NCBI RefSeq assembly: GCF_001949145.1
Contig: NW_019091617.1
Location: 92,972 to 156,971 of the forward strand
Source: Acanthaster planci
Lineage: Eukaryota; Echinodermata; Asteroidea; Valvatida; Acanthasteridae
Length of the DNA: 64,000 nucleotides
Reading direction: 5' to 3'
Every line of letters starts with the position of its first letter. Position 1 is the stretch's first letter. The notes beneath the pieces are model-generated. The model saw only the letters and a list, made by a program, of their open reading frames with translations, made no database searches and was not told the origin of the DNA. Positions 53,901 to 61,857 of this stretch are shown here, piece after piece. Both the position numbers and the translations under genes were made by a program.

Positions 53901-55953
53901 AGGATTCTAGAGGCTTAGGAATTAATAAAATATGAGCGTCGATGAAGAGCTCTACCAATGGAAATTTTCCATCTCAAAGGGTCACCTGACTTACTGCTAG
54001 AGTCGTGTGCAAAAATCTATGTCGTACGTAAAAATTTGAAACAGATAATAAAAAGTCACCTGTACAAAGTGTTTAGCCGCGTGCGTAAAAGTGCTAACCC
54101 AGTCATCTTTGGTGAATGACTGACAAATACAAAGCCTAAGATTTCATGATGTTACACGTATGTTCATGCCCCTCACTTAGTTCGTACTGAATCCTACTAT
54201 AGCTTAAAGTCTGTGAACTGACTCTTGACTCGGACAGGTGGACCCCAAAAGTAAATAATCGATCAACAGCAAGCTCTGAAAAAGTTGCTTGCCCCTTATT
54301 TCCATACCGATTAGTATTTAAACACTCAAAGTCTCTTTTGATAACTTGCACACGAAAAAACTCTTTTCTAACGAATTTTTGTCCGTCTTTTACGAAGGTC
54401 CAAAGTAACAGACTTTAAACAGAGTCAGAAGTTTGAAGTGAAACCTACATTTTAGAAGGGATTTTTTTTTCAGTTTTGCCGGGTTTTCCCTGACATTTCT
54501 CTCCTTGTGAATAGTGAGGAATATCATGAACACTCTAATGAGAAAGTATCATGCAAGAAGGAAACTGTATGGATGAAAACGGAACGTTTTTGTTTGTGTC
54601 AGATAGTCGGGCAATTTGACGTGATTGTACGTATTCGTGCAATGCAGTAAGCCAACTTGTACCCCACTTTCTTTGATTTTTCCGGCAATCTTTTATTCAC
54701 ACAGGAGGTCTTCAAGGGAAATGGCAAAACAATCGCCAAACTGGGGCACCACCGATAGACGTCGTCTGTTAGAATATTTTTTTCAGGCCGACGGCCTTTA
54801 TGTCACTATTGCGCGTGCGCGAATACACAACTAAACGCATGCACAGTCTATGGGGACCGAACATACGTGATTAGCATTCCGGGGAGCATTACCAGCCACG
54901 TAGCCACGTGGAAGGGATGTTCGACATGCCAAACTGTGCAGAGAAAACGCATAGGGGTTAAAAATAAAGTAAATAAAATAAGCAACCCTCCGAAATCAAG
55001 GTACGAGAACGAGTAAACCTAGGTGGCGCTAGAATTCCAACAAGGAGATTTGCGGGTACGCAAAGGTATGATAGATTTCCAACGAATTGGTTCCAGAATT
55101 ATGTGTTTATTTTTCCGAAAATCCCTGTCCATTTTTGGTACATTCCTTGTTGAAGTTGTCAAAAAGAATCCCCATGTAAGGATTTGTAACGCAAATTGTG
55201 CTTTGTGCGTGCACGAAGATTGTTGACCAATAACAATGGATCAATCTGTCTCTTCTCCGGGTGCGAGAGCCCCTTTTTAAACAGCGGGCATTACCAAAAT
55301 AATATTACGGCACGGTAACAATACGCGTTGGTGACTAGGGAAACTGTCTGAACTGTTTATGAATGTAGCATAGTTAAAATTGAAAATCAACAAAAATTGT
55401 TGTATTTCAAAGACTTCATTACCCATTAATCCCTTCTGTATTTAAACAATGCCGCAGGGAAAACACAAAATAATGAAAGTGCCACTGCGACAATAACTGC
55501 GAAACTGAATAATTAAAAACGGACTATGTTCTTTAAATAAACTCAGGTTAAATTACCCAATTTTCTTCAAACCAGGTACCTATTTTAATTTACGACGAAA
55601 TGTTTTACAGGTGAGACAGTCATTTCGGTCAAAGAGGTCAAGAGTTCAGGCGATCAACATTAATGTGGACTCAACAGGAATTTCAACATTGAGTAAGTCT
55701 TTAAAATGAAATAAATAACAGCAGAAACGACATAAGTAACCGTAACAGAATATACAACAACAATCATCAACGGCTATACAAACAGTTGATCATACCTGTA
55801 AAATACACACATTGAAAAGCAAGCCTAAAAGGGAAACAAATTGATACAGCCACAAATCATTTACATGTTTACTTTTTTGACTTTTGTTTTATTTCAGATG
55901 CAGCAGCCGTGCCAGAGTCTGTGACGGTGCGTAGAGGCGACAGTGTTGATTGA
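32920..55953 (+). CDS. adhesion GPCR gene 2, spliced model
   Basis: Supported exons are 32920-32995 (signal peptide), 41927-42700 (LamG/pentraxin-like), 42921-43286 (Ig-like), 43655-43818, 45764-45883, 46106-46290 and 46572-46621 (GAIN), 47748-47853 (GPS), 48200-48306 (TM1), 48535-48628 (TM2), 48954-49104 (TM3), 49869-49935 (TM4), 50384-50450 (TM5), 51637-51722 (loop 3), 52131-52257 (TM6), 52462-52503 (TM7), 55611-55692 and 55898-55953 (tail and TGA stop). All junction phases match except 43818 to 45764, implying one unseen exon. The product should be a self-cleaving adhesion receptor with a lectin-like/Ig ectodomain and a 45-residue tail. Introns hold a THAP/YqaJ transposon and a Penelope-like element. 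Confidence 0.8.
33000..36930. other. aGPCR 2 intron 1, 5' part; nothing recognised
   Basis: AT-rich intronic sequence. Overlapping short frames at 33345-33597 show no family resemblance. Confidence 0.35.
36943..37660 (-). pseudogene. DDE transposase, catalytic part (broken)
   Basis: The minus strand encodes a DDE_Tnp_4-type transposase. The first catalytic Asp sits in IMDCTE (about 37525-37545). A TDPCGSIMFTSLFTGSISDKE block follows, shown here as two parts, TDPCGSIMFTSLF and TGSISDKE. The second Asp is in MDKGFQI (about 37290) and the Glu in HIERAI (about 37150), then a C-terminal segment ends near 36943. The frame is broken by a frameshift after the first motif and a stop right after the Glu motif. 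It belongs with the HTH exon at 39470-39710 on the same strand. Confidence 0.75.
37668..38315. mobile_element. probable solo LTR
   Basis: A 648-base GC-richer block begins TGTGGCGGAATCC and ends CTCTCCCGCTACA, giving TGT...ACA termini with near-inverted TGTGGCGG/CCCGCTACA ends typical of LTR retrotransposons. It interrupts the transposase between its HTH and catalytic regions. A TATTTATTTATTATA stretch inside could be promoter-like. No clear target-site duplication is visible (AAAAT left, ATATG right) and no internal retrotransposon genes flank it. Confidence 0.5.
38675..39169 (+). pseudogene. THAP zinc-finger domain (broken)
   Basis: ATG at 38675 opens MPTRCVAAVCSKTTKDGMSL, the N-terminal Cys pair of a C2CH THAP domain. 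The frame hits a TAG at the position of the invariant Trp (about 38771), then shifts. The frame from 38815 continues LCSDHFEPTCFESGL and later AVPTQFPP, supplying the C-x2-H pair and the AVPT signature. THAP domains bind DNA and are common in transposases of this type. It lies on the strand opposite to the DDE transposase, within its span. Confidence 0.75.
39470..39710 (-). pseudogene. transposase HTH/coiled-coil exon
   Basis: On the minus strand a very good acceptor (polypyrimidine ending TTTTTTCCAG) opens a frame with SLIRGLERENAALKTGK, a short coiled coil. FSVKTVLKSQVKVLFKNYIE and FNELFDFF follow, resembling the helix-turn-helix that precedes the catalytic core in DDE_Tnp_4 transposases. 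The frame stops at 39470. It fits the N-terminal half of the transposase whose catalytic part is at 36943-37660. The intervening region now carries the THAP fragment and the LTR. Confidence 0.5.
39871..40667 (+). pseudogene. YqaJ-type exonuclease (broken)
   Basis: Plus-strand remnant of a YqaJ/lambda-exonuclease-family nuclease. ELWHKSRECRLTASQFGR is the N-terminal signature. In another frame, CGLVVNPAYRFIEARPDGKV carries the catalytic Asp and GLLEI the Glu. A third frame from about 40258 reads CPYSARNMTVLEA and later HPYFYQVQGQLMVTGG and DIVVYTS. The expected LEIKCPYS junction is split by four extra bases, destroying the catalytic Lys and the frame. The gene is the usual partner of THAP/DDE transposases in invertebrate transposons. 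Confidence 0.8.
41507..41899 (-). CDS. unassigned open frame, 130 aa
   Basis: A minus-strand frame with a varied composition (CYVNGVEVCV, RESETDERIVYALYLKK) overlapping the acceptor of the gene 2 LamG exon. No family recognised, no signal peptide, no clear splice sites. It could be chance or part of an older element. Confidence 0.2.
   Translation of the reverse strand: MGSWIAIGRDKRDSNFSCVQLHGSKTTMICYLQNEVLSGDMAVNRERSAYVLMRLSICTSTLTQALRICQNRHLNINLCYVNGVEVCVRESETDERIVYALYLKKPYTWTSDFRRINVTATIHFVGAFAE
41927..42700 (+). CDS. aGPCR 2 LamG/pentraxin-like exon
   Basis: A 774-base exon (acceptor TTTTTGGTCAATCAG, donor GTGAGT). About 258 residues contain GVTWSVWLKIC, STWFQLACTF, VAVYVNGLQV and ISNLIVADGIMGQDDIQNLF, in the order of strands in concanavalin-like LamG/pentraxin domains. 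It includes a Cys-rich insert (CCNCRRRCCYID). Several N-glycosylation sequons are present. Such domains bind carbohydrate or protein ligands; the specific ligand is unknown. Confidence 0.75.
42921..43286 (+). CDS. aGPCR 2 Ig-like exon
   Basis: A 366-base exon ending at ATTGCAG/GTTGGC. It shows Ig features: IRLNCTASAVTGPSIAWRLY (first Cys and Trp) and SSLTISSYRERGYAGSVIEC (the L-x-I strand and the second Cys). The acceptor after AGAAAG (42920) gives the correct phase after the LamG exon, while the visually stronger AATTCAG ending at 42910 would not. Confidence 0.75.
43655..43818 (+). CDS. aGPCR 2 ectodomain exon
   Basis: A 164-base exon (acceptor TCTCTTTTCAG, donor GTAAGT) encoding EVGDESQIFLGENATLQAPL and onward to IYAKEDK. 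It could begin a second Ig-like domain (GENATLQ). The donor is phase 0, but the next exon I can see needs phase 1, so a following exon is missing from the model. Confidence 0.65.
44055..45100 (+). mobile_element. Penelope-like element, 3' half
   Basis: Plus-strand PLE remnant in an intron of gene 2. The RT motif B block reads GCAMGSAANPEICDIALHE and motif C FRDDILIVYNG (44063-44220). Frame-shifted pieces of the thumb/connector follow, including a LLKRGYNQAEIQRSI block (about 44560) and HWHLISGNPTLKEVFP-like text near 44740-44790. The 3' terminal part contains a hammerhead ribozyme fold at 45033-45093. Frameshifts and stops show that the protein is dead. Confidence 0.75.
45033..45093 (+). ncRNA. 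hammerhead ribozyme, type I, PLE-associated
   Basis: The core reads AGCGG-CTGATGA-GTCTC-CAAA-GGGAC-GAAA-ATGCATTC-CCGCT (45041-45083). Stem I (45041-45045 with 45079-45083) is perfect. Stem II (45053-45057 with 45062-45066) has five pairs including one G-U and a CAAA loop. The conserved CTGATGA and GAAA are intact. Stem III is minimal and the cleavage triplet is TTC, with predicted cleavage after 45078. Beyond an internal loop, CTGA (45033-45036) can pair with TCAG (45090-45093), as expected for a type I ribozyme with loop contacts. Penelope-like elements are known to carry such ribozymes in their terminal repeats. Confidence 0.75.
45351..45472. repeat. (CAAA)n/CACCCCAA simple repeat
   Basis: Tetranucleotide AACA repeats interrupted by CACCCCAACACCCCAAC, in an intron of GPCR gene 2. 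Confidence 0.95.
45764..45883 (+). CDS. aGPCR 2 GAIN N-terminal exon
   Basis: A 120-base exon after a long pyrimidine tract (TTTTTCTCAAAAG), donor GTGAGT. It encodes ITIAPLIVDEGEYQEVTAEV then NIPGLQTAENVT. Phase fits the GAIN exon at 46106 but requires a missing exon before it. Confidence 0.65.
46106..46290 (+). CDS. aGPCR 2 GAIN-domain exon
   Basis: A 185-base exon (acceptor TCTCTACAG, donor GTAGGC) with VVVTVFKLPNNDS and FTEYEDEPVKLTFPVLE. It is homologous to the gene 1 exon at 10992 and has an intact donor. Confidence 0.82.
46572..46621 (+). CDS. aGPCR 2 pre-GPS exon
   Basis: A 50-base exon (acceptor TATTTTACAG, donor GTAAGA) encoding IQDMEIPICSFRSDED. Same length and phase as gene 1. 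Confidence 0.75.
47748..47853 (+). CDS. aGPCR 2 GPS exon
   Basis: A 106-base exon (acceptor CCCTGGTAG, donor GTGAGG) encoding DWLTYGCHVES and CSCNHLTHFAILLQVEE. Complete GPS with the HL/T cleavage site; the predicted tethered agonist starts THFAILL. Confidence 0.88.
48200..48306 (+). CDS. aGPCR 2 TM1 exon
   Basis: A 107-base exon (acceptor ACTTCCATAG, donor GTAAGT) reading LLNLITRIGLGLSIVCLSVT then LLVYAFCR. It is two codons longer at its start than gene 1. Confidence 0.85.
48535..48628 (+). CDS. aGPCR 2 TM2 exon
   Basis: A 94-base exon (acceptor GATTTTTCCAG, donor GTAAGA) reading LTSTRIITHANLAVALMISH and ending GTENP. Confidence 0.87.
48954..49104 (+). CDS. aGPCR 2 TM3 exon
   Basis: A 151-base exon (acceptor TTTCTTTCCAG, donor GTAACG) with AAFTWMALEGVFLYIKSTPT and AWLLIGWG; it carries the TM3 motif WMALEG and the TM3 cysteine. 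Confidence 0.9.
49869..49935 (+). CDS. aGPCR 2 TM4 exon
   Basis: A 67-base exon (acceptor CTGGATCAG, donor GTACAT) encoding CPVGIVGTSMAVRLQSYGRA plus KR. Phase fits TM3 and TM5 exons; one codon shorter than gene 1. Confidence 0.7.
50384..50450 (+). CDS. aGPCR 2 TM5 exon
   Basis: A 67-base exon (acceptor TTAACTTCAG, donor GTAAGT) encoding CWLSFDGGFVWAFLAPVLF and VLI. Confidence 0.88.
50952..50980. repeat. perfect 12-bp hairpin
   Basis: CATATTTGACCC at 50952-50963 and GGGTCAAATATG at 50969-50980 are perfect reverse complements with a 5-base loop, in the TM5 to loop-3 intron. GACC/GGTC motifs recur just upstream, suggesting a remnant of an inverted-repeat element. Confidence 0.7.
51171..51475. 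repeat. 75-77 bp tandem repeat, four copies
   Basis: Units beginning near CCCATCCTCAT start at 51180, 51257, 51332 and 51409. Each contains GACAAAAACAAACCCA, TTAACAC and GGCAAT...AAGCC-like segments. Copies are highly similar, suggesting recent expansion. It lies in a GPCR gene 2 intron. Confidence 0.92.
51637..51722 (+). CDS. aGPCR 2 intracellular loop 3 exon
   Basis: An 86-base exon (acceptor TTTGAACAG, donor GTAAAA) reading GNSVLLIRLIFVFFSLRSNK and KKSEAEKVK; homologous to gene 1 and of equal length. Confidence 0.85.
52131..52257 (+). CDS. aGPCR 2 TM6 exon
   Basis: A 127-base exon (acceptor GATATTGTAG, donor GTATGA) containing AGLRMLIVLEPLLGLPWIL and ending VIVNSLQ. Confidence 0.88.
52462..52503 (+). 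CDS. aGPCR 2 TM7 exon
   Basis: A 42-base exon (acceptor TTTTACACAG, donor GTAAGT) encoding GVFVFISQCLFDND, the end of TM7. Confidence 0.86.
52504..55610. other. aGPCR 2 last large intron; GC-rich patch at 53380-53800
   Basis: Mostly AT-rich intron. A compositionally distinct patch at about 53380-53800 begins near an ATGCAAAT octamer (53400) and contains dense short inverted motifs such as CCCTGGGCTAGTTAGC. I cannot match it to any snRNA, tRNA or coding family; an old transposon is likely. Confidence 0.35.
55611..55692 (+). CDS. aGPCR 2 tail exon
   Basis: An 82-base exon (acceptor TGTTTTACAG, donor GTAAGT) encoding VRQSFRSKRSRVQAININVD and STGISTL. The basic VRQSFRSKR start is typical of the segment right after TM7 in this class. 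Confidence 0.75.
55898..55953 (+). CDS. aGPCR 2 terminal exon with stop
   Basis: The acceptor is TTTTATTTCAG. In phase it encodes AAAVPESVTVRRGDSVD followed by TGA at 55951-55953. No AATAAA is obvious just downstream. Confidence 0.6.
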
Positions 55954-56267
55954 GGCACCTTCGCTTCGAGGCTGTATTTATGACAATTTGCTTGCACCGT
56001 TCGTAGGTATCCTTTGGCACTGCAGTAGGAAGATGACAAACCTGTCCTGATTAACGGTGCCCACACCGCTTTATATATGTGTAACATTGGTTTGTATAAT
56101 GAATTGTGCGCCTGCTTAGAGTAGTTTAACTATATATTTCCCTAAACAGTAAAAACAAAATGGATTGCATTTTTTCCAGATGATTTTACCGACCTTACAA
56201 TCACCATGAATTCAGTGATGATGATTTAGTGCAGAGTCAGTACGAATCCTTTGTGCGCGTAAAAAAC

Positions 56268-56505
56268 AACCCAACAAACAAACCAACCAACCACCCAACC
56301 CAACCCAACCCAACCCAACCCAGCCCAGCCCAGCCCCGACCAACCCGACCAACCCGACCAACNACCCACCCCCCCCAACCCAACCCAAACCAACCCAACA
56401 AACAAACCCAACAAACAAACCTAACAAACAAACCCAACAAACAAACCCAACAAACAAACCCAACAAACAAACCCAACAAACAAACCCAACAAACAAACAA
56501 TCGAA
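56268..56505. repeat. (CCCAA)n / AACAAACCC low-complexity array
   Basis: Pentamer CCAAC/CCAGC repeats change into AACAAACCC units; one base is unknown (N at 56363). Long proline-, asparagine- or glycine-rich open frames across it are artefacts of the repeat. Confidence 0.95.
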
Positions 56506-56519
56506 CCACTCCAGCACTG

Positions 56520-59300
56520 AGGTTTCTAAACTTTAGTTGTCAAGGGCGTTACCAATATCCGGATATGATGAGTGGAGGCACTACTCTATCGTCATTTTGT
56601 ATGGGCAGTCTGCATCGTAGTTTGCTTAAAGTGTGTTACCAAAGCAAGAGATGCTCATGTTGATTCTCTTACTGTACTAACTCAAACGAGACTTGGACCA
56701 CTGTCACCCTTTTTGGTTATATAGAAATATTGATTTATCCATTCTAGGGGTTTTAAGGGCTGTCCACTACTTGTGCTAATTTTTCAGAGTGCTTCACCAA
56801 CCCATGGAGTAAGTGTGCTTTAAACCCTCTCTCCCGAGATACGGATAGCTACGTATACACTGCCATGAACACTCACACGCAATGTCAACAACCCTACTCC
56901 AGCTCCCTGCATACATAAATATTAGGATATAACCTAATACTCATAGCTTCATAGTTTAATGCAGCATGGACTTTCATAAAAATAACACAGCACTTACGAA
57001 TACATGGAATTTGCAGTTGCTCCCTTCTGAATTTATTCTTTTATTCTAAAATCTTTCTTTGGTGTGCAAAATTCGTCTCCAGTTTTGAAAAGCAAAAAAG
57101 ATTGTGTAACATTGAAAACACGCCTAATTGCTAAAACGTCTTAATTGGAATATTTTAAAGTGTGTCAGCTTGCCCAAGATAATTTATTCATAGTGATGAA
57201 TTGCATAGGTCTCCTTGAACAGTGGGCGGAGTTAGGCCCTTACTAATTTTGTTCAGCGCTTAAAAAAAACTTGATGGCTTTTTTGGGGGGGGAGGGATTG
57301 TTACACCCCTTTCTAAAGTGGATTCCAACCCCAAATTTTGTTGTTAAGCAGGCAAAAAGATTGGTTCTTCAAGTACTGATTTATGTCAGAAGTTAGCTTT
57401 CTGGTTGGACATTTGGACTCCCGTGTAACACATCTACTTCCCCTCATTTATCAATAGGACAGAAACAGCCATGAAGTTATAAATTACTAGTAATTTTCTA
57501 CCTCTGTATCTACCACCATCTGTCAGTACCTGCATATCAGATATCCTTTTCCTCATGAATGTTAGAAACCGTATCCAGGACTGTATATTGTTTAAACGGT
57601 AAACATGTTTAGGGTATCAATAAAGTTAAGTAATTTGGCACTGAAATTTAGGATATGGAAGTCGAGATGGCCTGGTTCTAAGCATGACATCTGGAGAGAC
57701 AAGAAACGTGTTTTTCTTGAACGTATCGTTAATGATACTTGCATCTATTTTTTTCCATTTGCTTCGATCCATGGTCATTTGGAATTTTTCAAGATTTCAT
57801 GCGTGGCGTTGTTTGGTGTTTTCTCCTCTCACAGTTGGCCACCGTAGTTAAAGTGCGCCAGTCTAATCTATATAGCGCCCAGGACCTCAGATCATTTAAA
57901 GTTACCACACTGGTCTCCCCTTTCCTTGGTGAAGCTTTGGCCCTTCCTTGAGTGTCCTACAGATTGGTCTCCAGCCCTGGCCCTAATGAGAAAGCTCCTT
58001 ATACAAAACGTTACCGAAACACAATCTGGGTTGTCTTTTTAGAATAAAGTCCTCTTTACTGGTTAGCCCCGATCTTAAGAACCTCTATTTTTTTTTACTC
58101 TTTTACCATGTGATACTCATAGGTGAGTACAAGGATCACTCGTAAAACAACTTGGTGCCTCGATAATGTGTTTTGTGCATTTGGAGTCATGGGCGTACTT
58201 CCAATCAAAAAATATTGATAAATTTGCTTAACACATTCTCTTTTAATTGACAGGTAGATTGTTTTGGTCTTATGTTAATCACATGACCAAGCAGATGCTT
58301 ATAGTGACTGCTTTTTCTGTAATTTTTCCTGGATTTTCTTGTCGAGGGAGCCATTGTCGTGAATAATGCTGGAAAAGAATATTAAAATCCTTAATATTTA
58401 TCCCCTCAGTCTTCTCCAATTGCACCGGTATTTGCAGATTTTATTCTTTTGAAAAGAAAAACAAACACAATGCGAATATTAGCATGATTACCATTAATAT
58501 TATGAATATTTTAATCTAGTATTATGAAATCGGATATTAGTTAAAAATCTTCTAATGTGAAACAAACCGGGATATACACCAAGCAGATGAGACTAAAAAG
58601 AAGTGAATCTAATTACTGTTTGATTTGATCAGCGATAAATGACTGTTTCAGGAAAATGGATAATTCCCTATTGCCCTGAGGTTAGTTTAAAGATGATTCT
58701 TTGAGAATGTGGTTTTGTACTTTACCCTAGCATTTTAGATCAATTGAATTGCTACTTTTAAATGGATACACAGGATAATCTTTTGCTGGTTGCAAGACTT
58801 TAAATCTGATATTATCATTATATTACCATAAATATGGGTCCAAATCTTCAACCAGCACTCGTATACTTCAACGGATTAAAAACAAATTTGAAAAGAGAAC
58901 TAATCCAAGTGCCAGTTTCTTTTACTTGATAACAGGTTGATTACCTGATTGAAGTACGTACGCTTTACAGTGTGATAACCAAGATTCTGAAAAATATTTC
59001 TATGGGGGCTGTCGCAATTTAAAGACAATCCTTAGTCAGTGTTCGTTATTTCCTTTTCATTAGAGCGCATAGAGCTGCCTTTCTCAAGAGCAGAGGGATT
59101 AGCTAATTATGTGTTCGTTCCCCATAGTTCTTAGAATATTAAGACAAACTTGAAATAACAAATGTAAAATTTGAAGAATTCTAAACATGTTGACAAGCCC
59201 GTAACCAGAAAACACCCTCGATTTTAAAAGTCTGTTTAACTTGCGGAGCACTACTTGAAACCGACATTGGTTAACATAAGTCTTGAAATGAAACTGCACA
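56520..59300. other. intergenic, nothing recognised
   Basis: Between GPCR gene 2 and the lectin gene. No exon or named repeat seen; short frames at 57605-57951 lack family features. Confidence 0.35.
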
Positions 59301-59313
59301 AGAGTATCAATCT

Positions 59314-59319
59314 TTTATT
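59314..59319 (-). terminator. polyadenylation signal of the lectin gene
   Basis: AATAAA on the minus strand, about 57 bases after the lectin stop codon and the first such hexamer downstream. Confidence 0.7.
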
Positions 59320-59375
59320 TCTTAGACAGTCCAATCGTCGCAGCACATGTTGTCGTCCATACCTAGGCACATAAT

Positions 59376-59900
59376 TTAACTGGTGGCAGTCATCTTACAG
59401 ATGTATGGCAACTCTGTCGAGCAGGGTTTGTCATTCCAAAATCGACCCTTAGTGGCGTGAAAGCGCAACGTGGTGCAGTCTTCACCGTTGCCCCAGTCGT
59501 TCGGTTCGTCGTCCCCCCAGTCAGTGTAAGAGACGGTGGCCCGGTCGATCCAAACGAACTGCCCCTCGTTTGACGCGTCAGTCAGGCCGAGCCATACGGA
59601 GTTCAAGTCTGAGGTGGCGGTCGGTGACATTGTTAAGGACTCCCACATCTCAAACATCAGGTCATCTTCCTCTTCACAGGCAATGGAAACAAGATGGCCC
59701 TCCCCTCCCTCAGTAAACTGCTGGCAGTGGCTCTCAGCTTCATGGAATGTCTTCCGAATCCCGAAGAAACGGTAGCAGTGGCCATCGTAGAGGGTCCACA
59801 GCGGAGGACACTTCAGGCAGTGACTCAGACAGCATCCTGCAGCAAAGTTGGAGGCCAGTCCAACCAGAAGAAAAACAGACAGCAACCACTGGAAGCCCAT
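59376..59900 (-). CDS. secreted C-type lectin, single exon
   Basis: Intact 174-residue protein. The ATG at 59900 has a strong context (A at -3, G at +4); the frame is open further upstream to about 60002 but has no other in-frame ATG there. MGFQWLLSVFLLVGLASNF is a signal peptide. A long-form C-type lectin domain follows, starting CPPLWTLYDGHCYRF and containing WLGLTDASNEGQFVWID, EPNDWGNGEDC, GRFWNDKPC and a terminal YICK. EPN plus WND predicts calcium-dependent mannose-type sugar binding. The family (perlucin/mannose-binding-like) acts in shells, mucus or immunity; the role here is unknown. The absence of introns is notable. Confidence 0.9.
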   Translation of the reverse strand: MGFQWLLSVFLLVGLASNFAAGCCLSHCLKCPPLWTLYDGHCYRFFGIRKTFHEAESHCQQFTEGGEGHLVSIACEEEDDLMFEMWESLTMSPTATSDLNSVWLGLTDASNEGQFVWIDRATVSYTDWGDDEPNDWGNGEDCTTLRFHATKGRFWNDKPCSTELPYICKMTATS

Positions 59901-60095
59901 TCTGGCAACGAAAAGGTATCTCTCGGTACGTTGAGCCTTGAAGTACGGTCGTAGTGTGAGATTCCACCACTTCTGAAGCCTCACTTGTTTCACATCGAAC
60001 ACAGCTCGACGGCTTAGCTGGCGTTGATCACTGCGTGGATCGATGTGATTGGCAAATACCTAAAATGCGGTAAAGAGCACGTGGCCTGTCCTGCA

Positions 60096-60104
60096 CTTTT
60101 TATA
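60096..60104 (-). promoter_or_regulatory. TATA box of the lectin gene
   Basis: TATAAAAAG on the minus strand, about 195 bases upstream of the start codon. Transcription would begin near 60070, leaving a 5' UTR of about 170 bases that contains an ATG-TGA start-stop at 59995-59990. Confidence 0.5.
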
Positions 60105-60140
60105 TTAGTTAATGTATGATGTTGTCTGTATAGCTGCCAC

Positions 60141-61850
60141 TCAGCGCCCATGATATTCAAGGAATGTGCTTAACCGCTCAAACGTTACGCACGATATGGA
60201 ACAGCCCATGGGCATACATTTATCATTGTAATATGATCTATTAAATTGGAACCCATGTAGATTATAGTCATCTGGATGAACCGGTAGCAAGCGAAATGCT
60301 GACGTTATGTCAGATTTGGCCATGACTGCACCGGGACCGATACTAGAAACCAAAGTGACTGCTTCATCCAAACTAGTGCAACTATCGGCAGTTAGAGCAG
60401 GATCAATGTGTTCGTTTACCGAGTCGTCTATGGGGAAGAGAGATTGCGAATCATGCGAAATTGACTTCGTGGTTGTTTGGGTACCAGACCTACAAGAGAA
60501 AAGCGCAAGTTTGGTAAAGGAGTAATAGAATAAGGACCAGCAATTAGGCCCAAACGAATTTCACCATCGATTTTTTTCCTGTAACAACGCGTGATTGTCG
60601 CGAACTGATCGAAAATTACGGGTCAGTACCAACTCGTGGTCCAGAGTAACCAAACGAAATCCGAAAGGAAAACCATCAATCACTTCCTGAGCAAGTTGTC
60701 GGTTAAGGTAGGTGCTGAGAAAGGGAAGCATACTGGTGATATGTATTGGTAGCGATAGGGTTGGCTGTACCCCGAGTGGTTCGGGGCTACCTCGTCAAGA
60801 CGCGACTGGCAAAGTGTGGGCAAAGCGGCAAGCGAGTCGAGAGCAGTACCCGCGGTTGAAGTCAAAACAGATGCCGATGTTGGCTTGGTCACTACCTGTG
60901 ACAAGGCCACACTGTTGATCTGTTAGCAAAGGTTTGAAAACTGTACGGTGCAGCCACGGGGGCACCTGCCAGCGTGATCCACAGCTCGGCATTGATGCTT
61001 GCCAATGAACGCTCAGGCATGCGTGCTTGCCGCTGGCAAAACTGACTATAATAATCGCGCCAACCAAAACCTGGCCGACGAAATGCTACGGAGCGAATGG
61101 TGTCGGCGTACTTAAGCAACTTTTGCGCACGGCCTGGATGCCGCATCAGATAAAGTGAGGCAAAAACTAGAAATGTTGATGTCCACTGTTCTATGGACGT
61201 AATGCGAACTGCCGGAGCATGGGGTCGAACGTACCGCGTCGGAAACTCGGGCGAGCTGATCATGAACACGCACACGCAGTCACTTGGATACGCAGTACGG
61301 ACTGGTCGTAAAAGGGACCCAAACTCGACAAACTCCCCGTTCCATTTTTTTTTACCCCTGAATTTGCCCTGTATACCCCCATTCCAAGATTCTCGAAAAC
61401 GCTAGTCAAAGTAGTGTGGTCACGTGAGGCGATAGAAGGAGCGGGACTAAAAGACAAAGAAACCGAAGTCGTGGCCACTGAAGCTTGGGTCGTACTTAGT
61501 AGATTGCCCGAAACGGGAGTAACTGGAACAGGCGAAGGGGATATACATAGGGGATTTACAGGGAAGGGAACACTGGACTCACCAAGCCTCGAAGAAGTAG
61601 GAATTTTCCCAACAATTGGTACGGCCAGCATCGCAGACGGGCCCGGCAGTGCCGAAGTCGAAGGCCCTGTTTCGGTGGACGCATCGAACGAGGCTGCCCA
61701 CGCAGTTTGCCTGGTACTGTTCTTTGGCCAGTGGCCGCATGCCACTTGGACTTTGAGATTGTAATCCACGCAGGGTAGAACTGAAGCCCAACAAGAGCCG
61801 AAAAAATGCAATACTGTGAGAACCGCTTTGAAAATTAGTTAAGAAGAACA
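60141..61850 (-). pseudogene. DIRS-like retroelement: gag-like region and RT
   Basis: Minus-strand remnant. A Ser/Thr/Pro-rich gag-like frame (61811-61260) is followed by a frame with ITSIEQWTSTFLVFASLY and INAELWITL, then ICFDFNRGYCSRLACRFAH, a CCCH-type zinc finger. The RT follows, with SSIGPGAVMAKSDITSAFRL, LPVHPDDYNLHGFQF and DKCMPMGCSISCVTFERLST (60371-60141). These blocks match tyrosine-recombinase (DIRS/Ngaro-type) retroelements. Several frameshifts break it, and it is truncated just after the SISC block, losing the catalytic loop, RNase H and recombinase. Confidence 0.75.
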
Positions 61851-61857
61851 CTTGTCT

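Noticed and set aside
56212-56663. Long Gly/Leu/Val-rich or Pro/Asn-rich frames on both strands
   Set aside because: By-products of the CCCAA/AACAAACCC low-complexity array containing an N.
59901-60002. N-terminal extension of the lectin by 34 residues
   Set aside because: The extended frame begins at GTG, not ATG; the first in-frame ATG with good context is at 59900 and starts the signal peptide.
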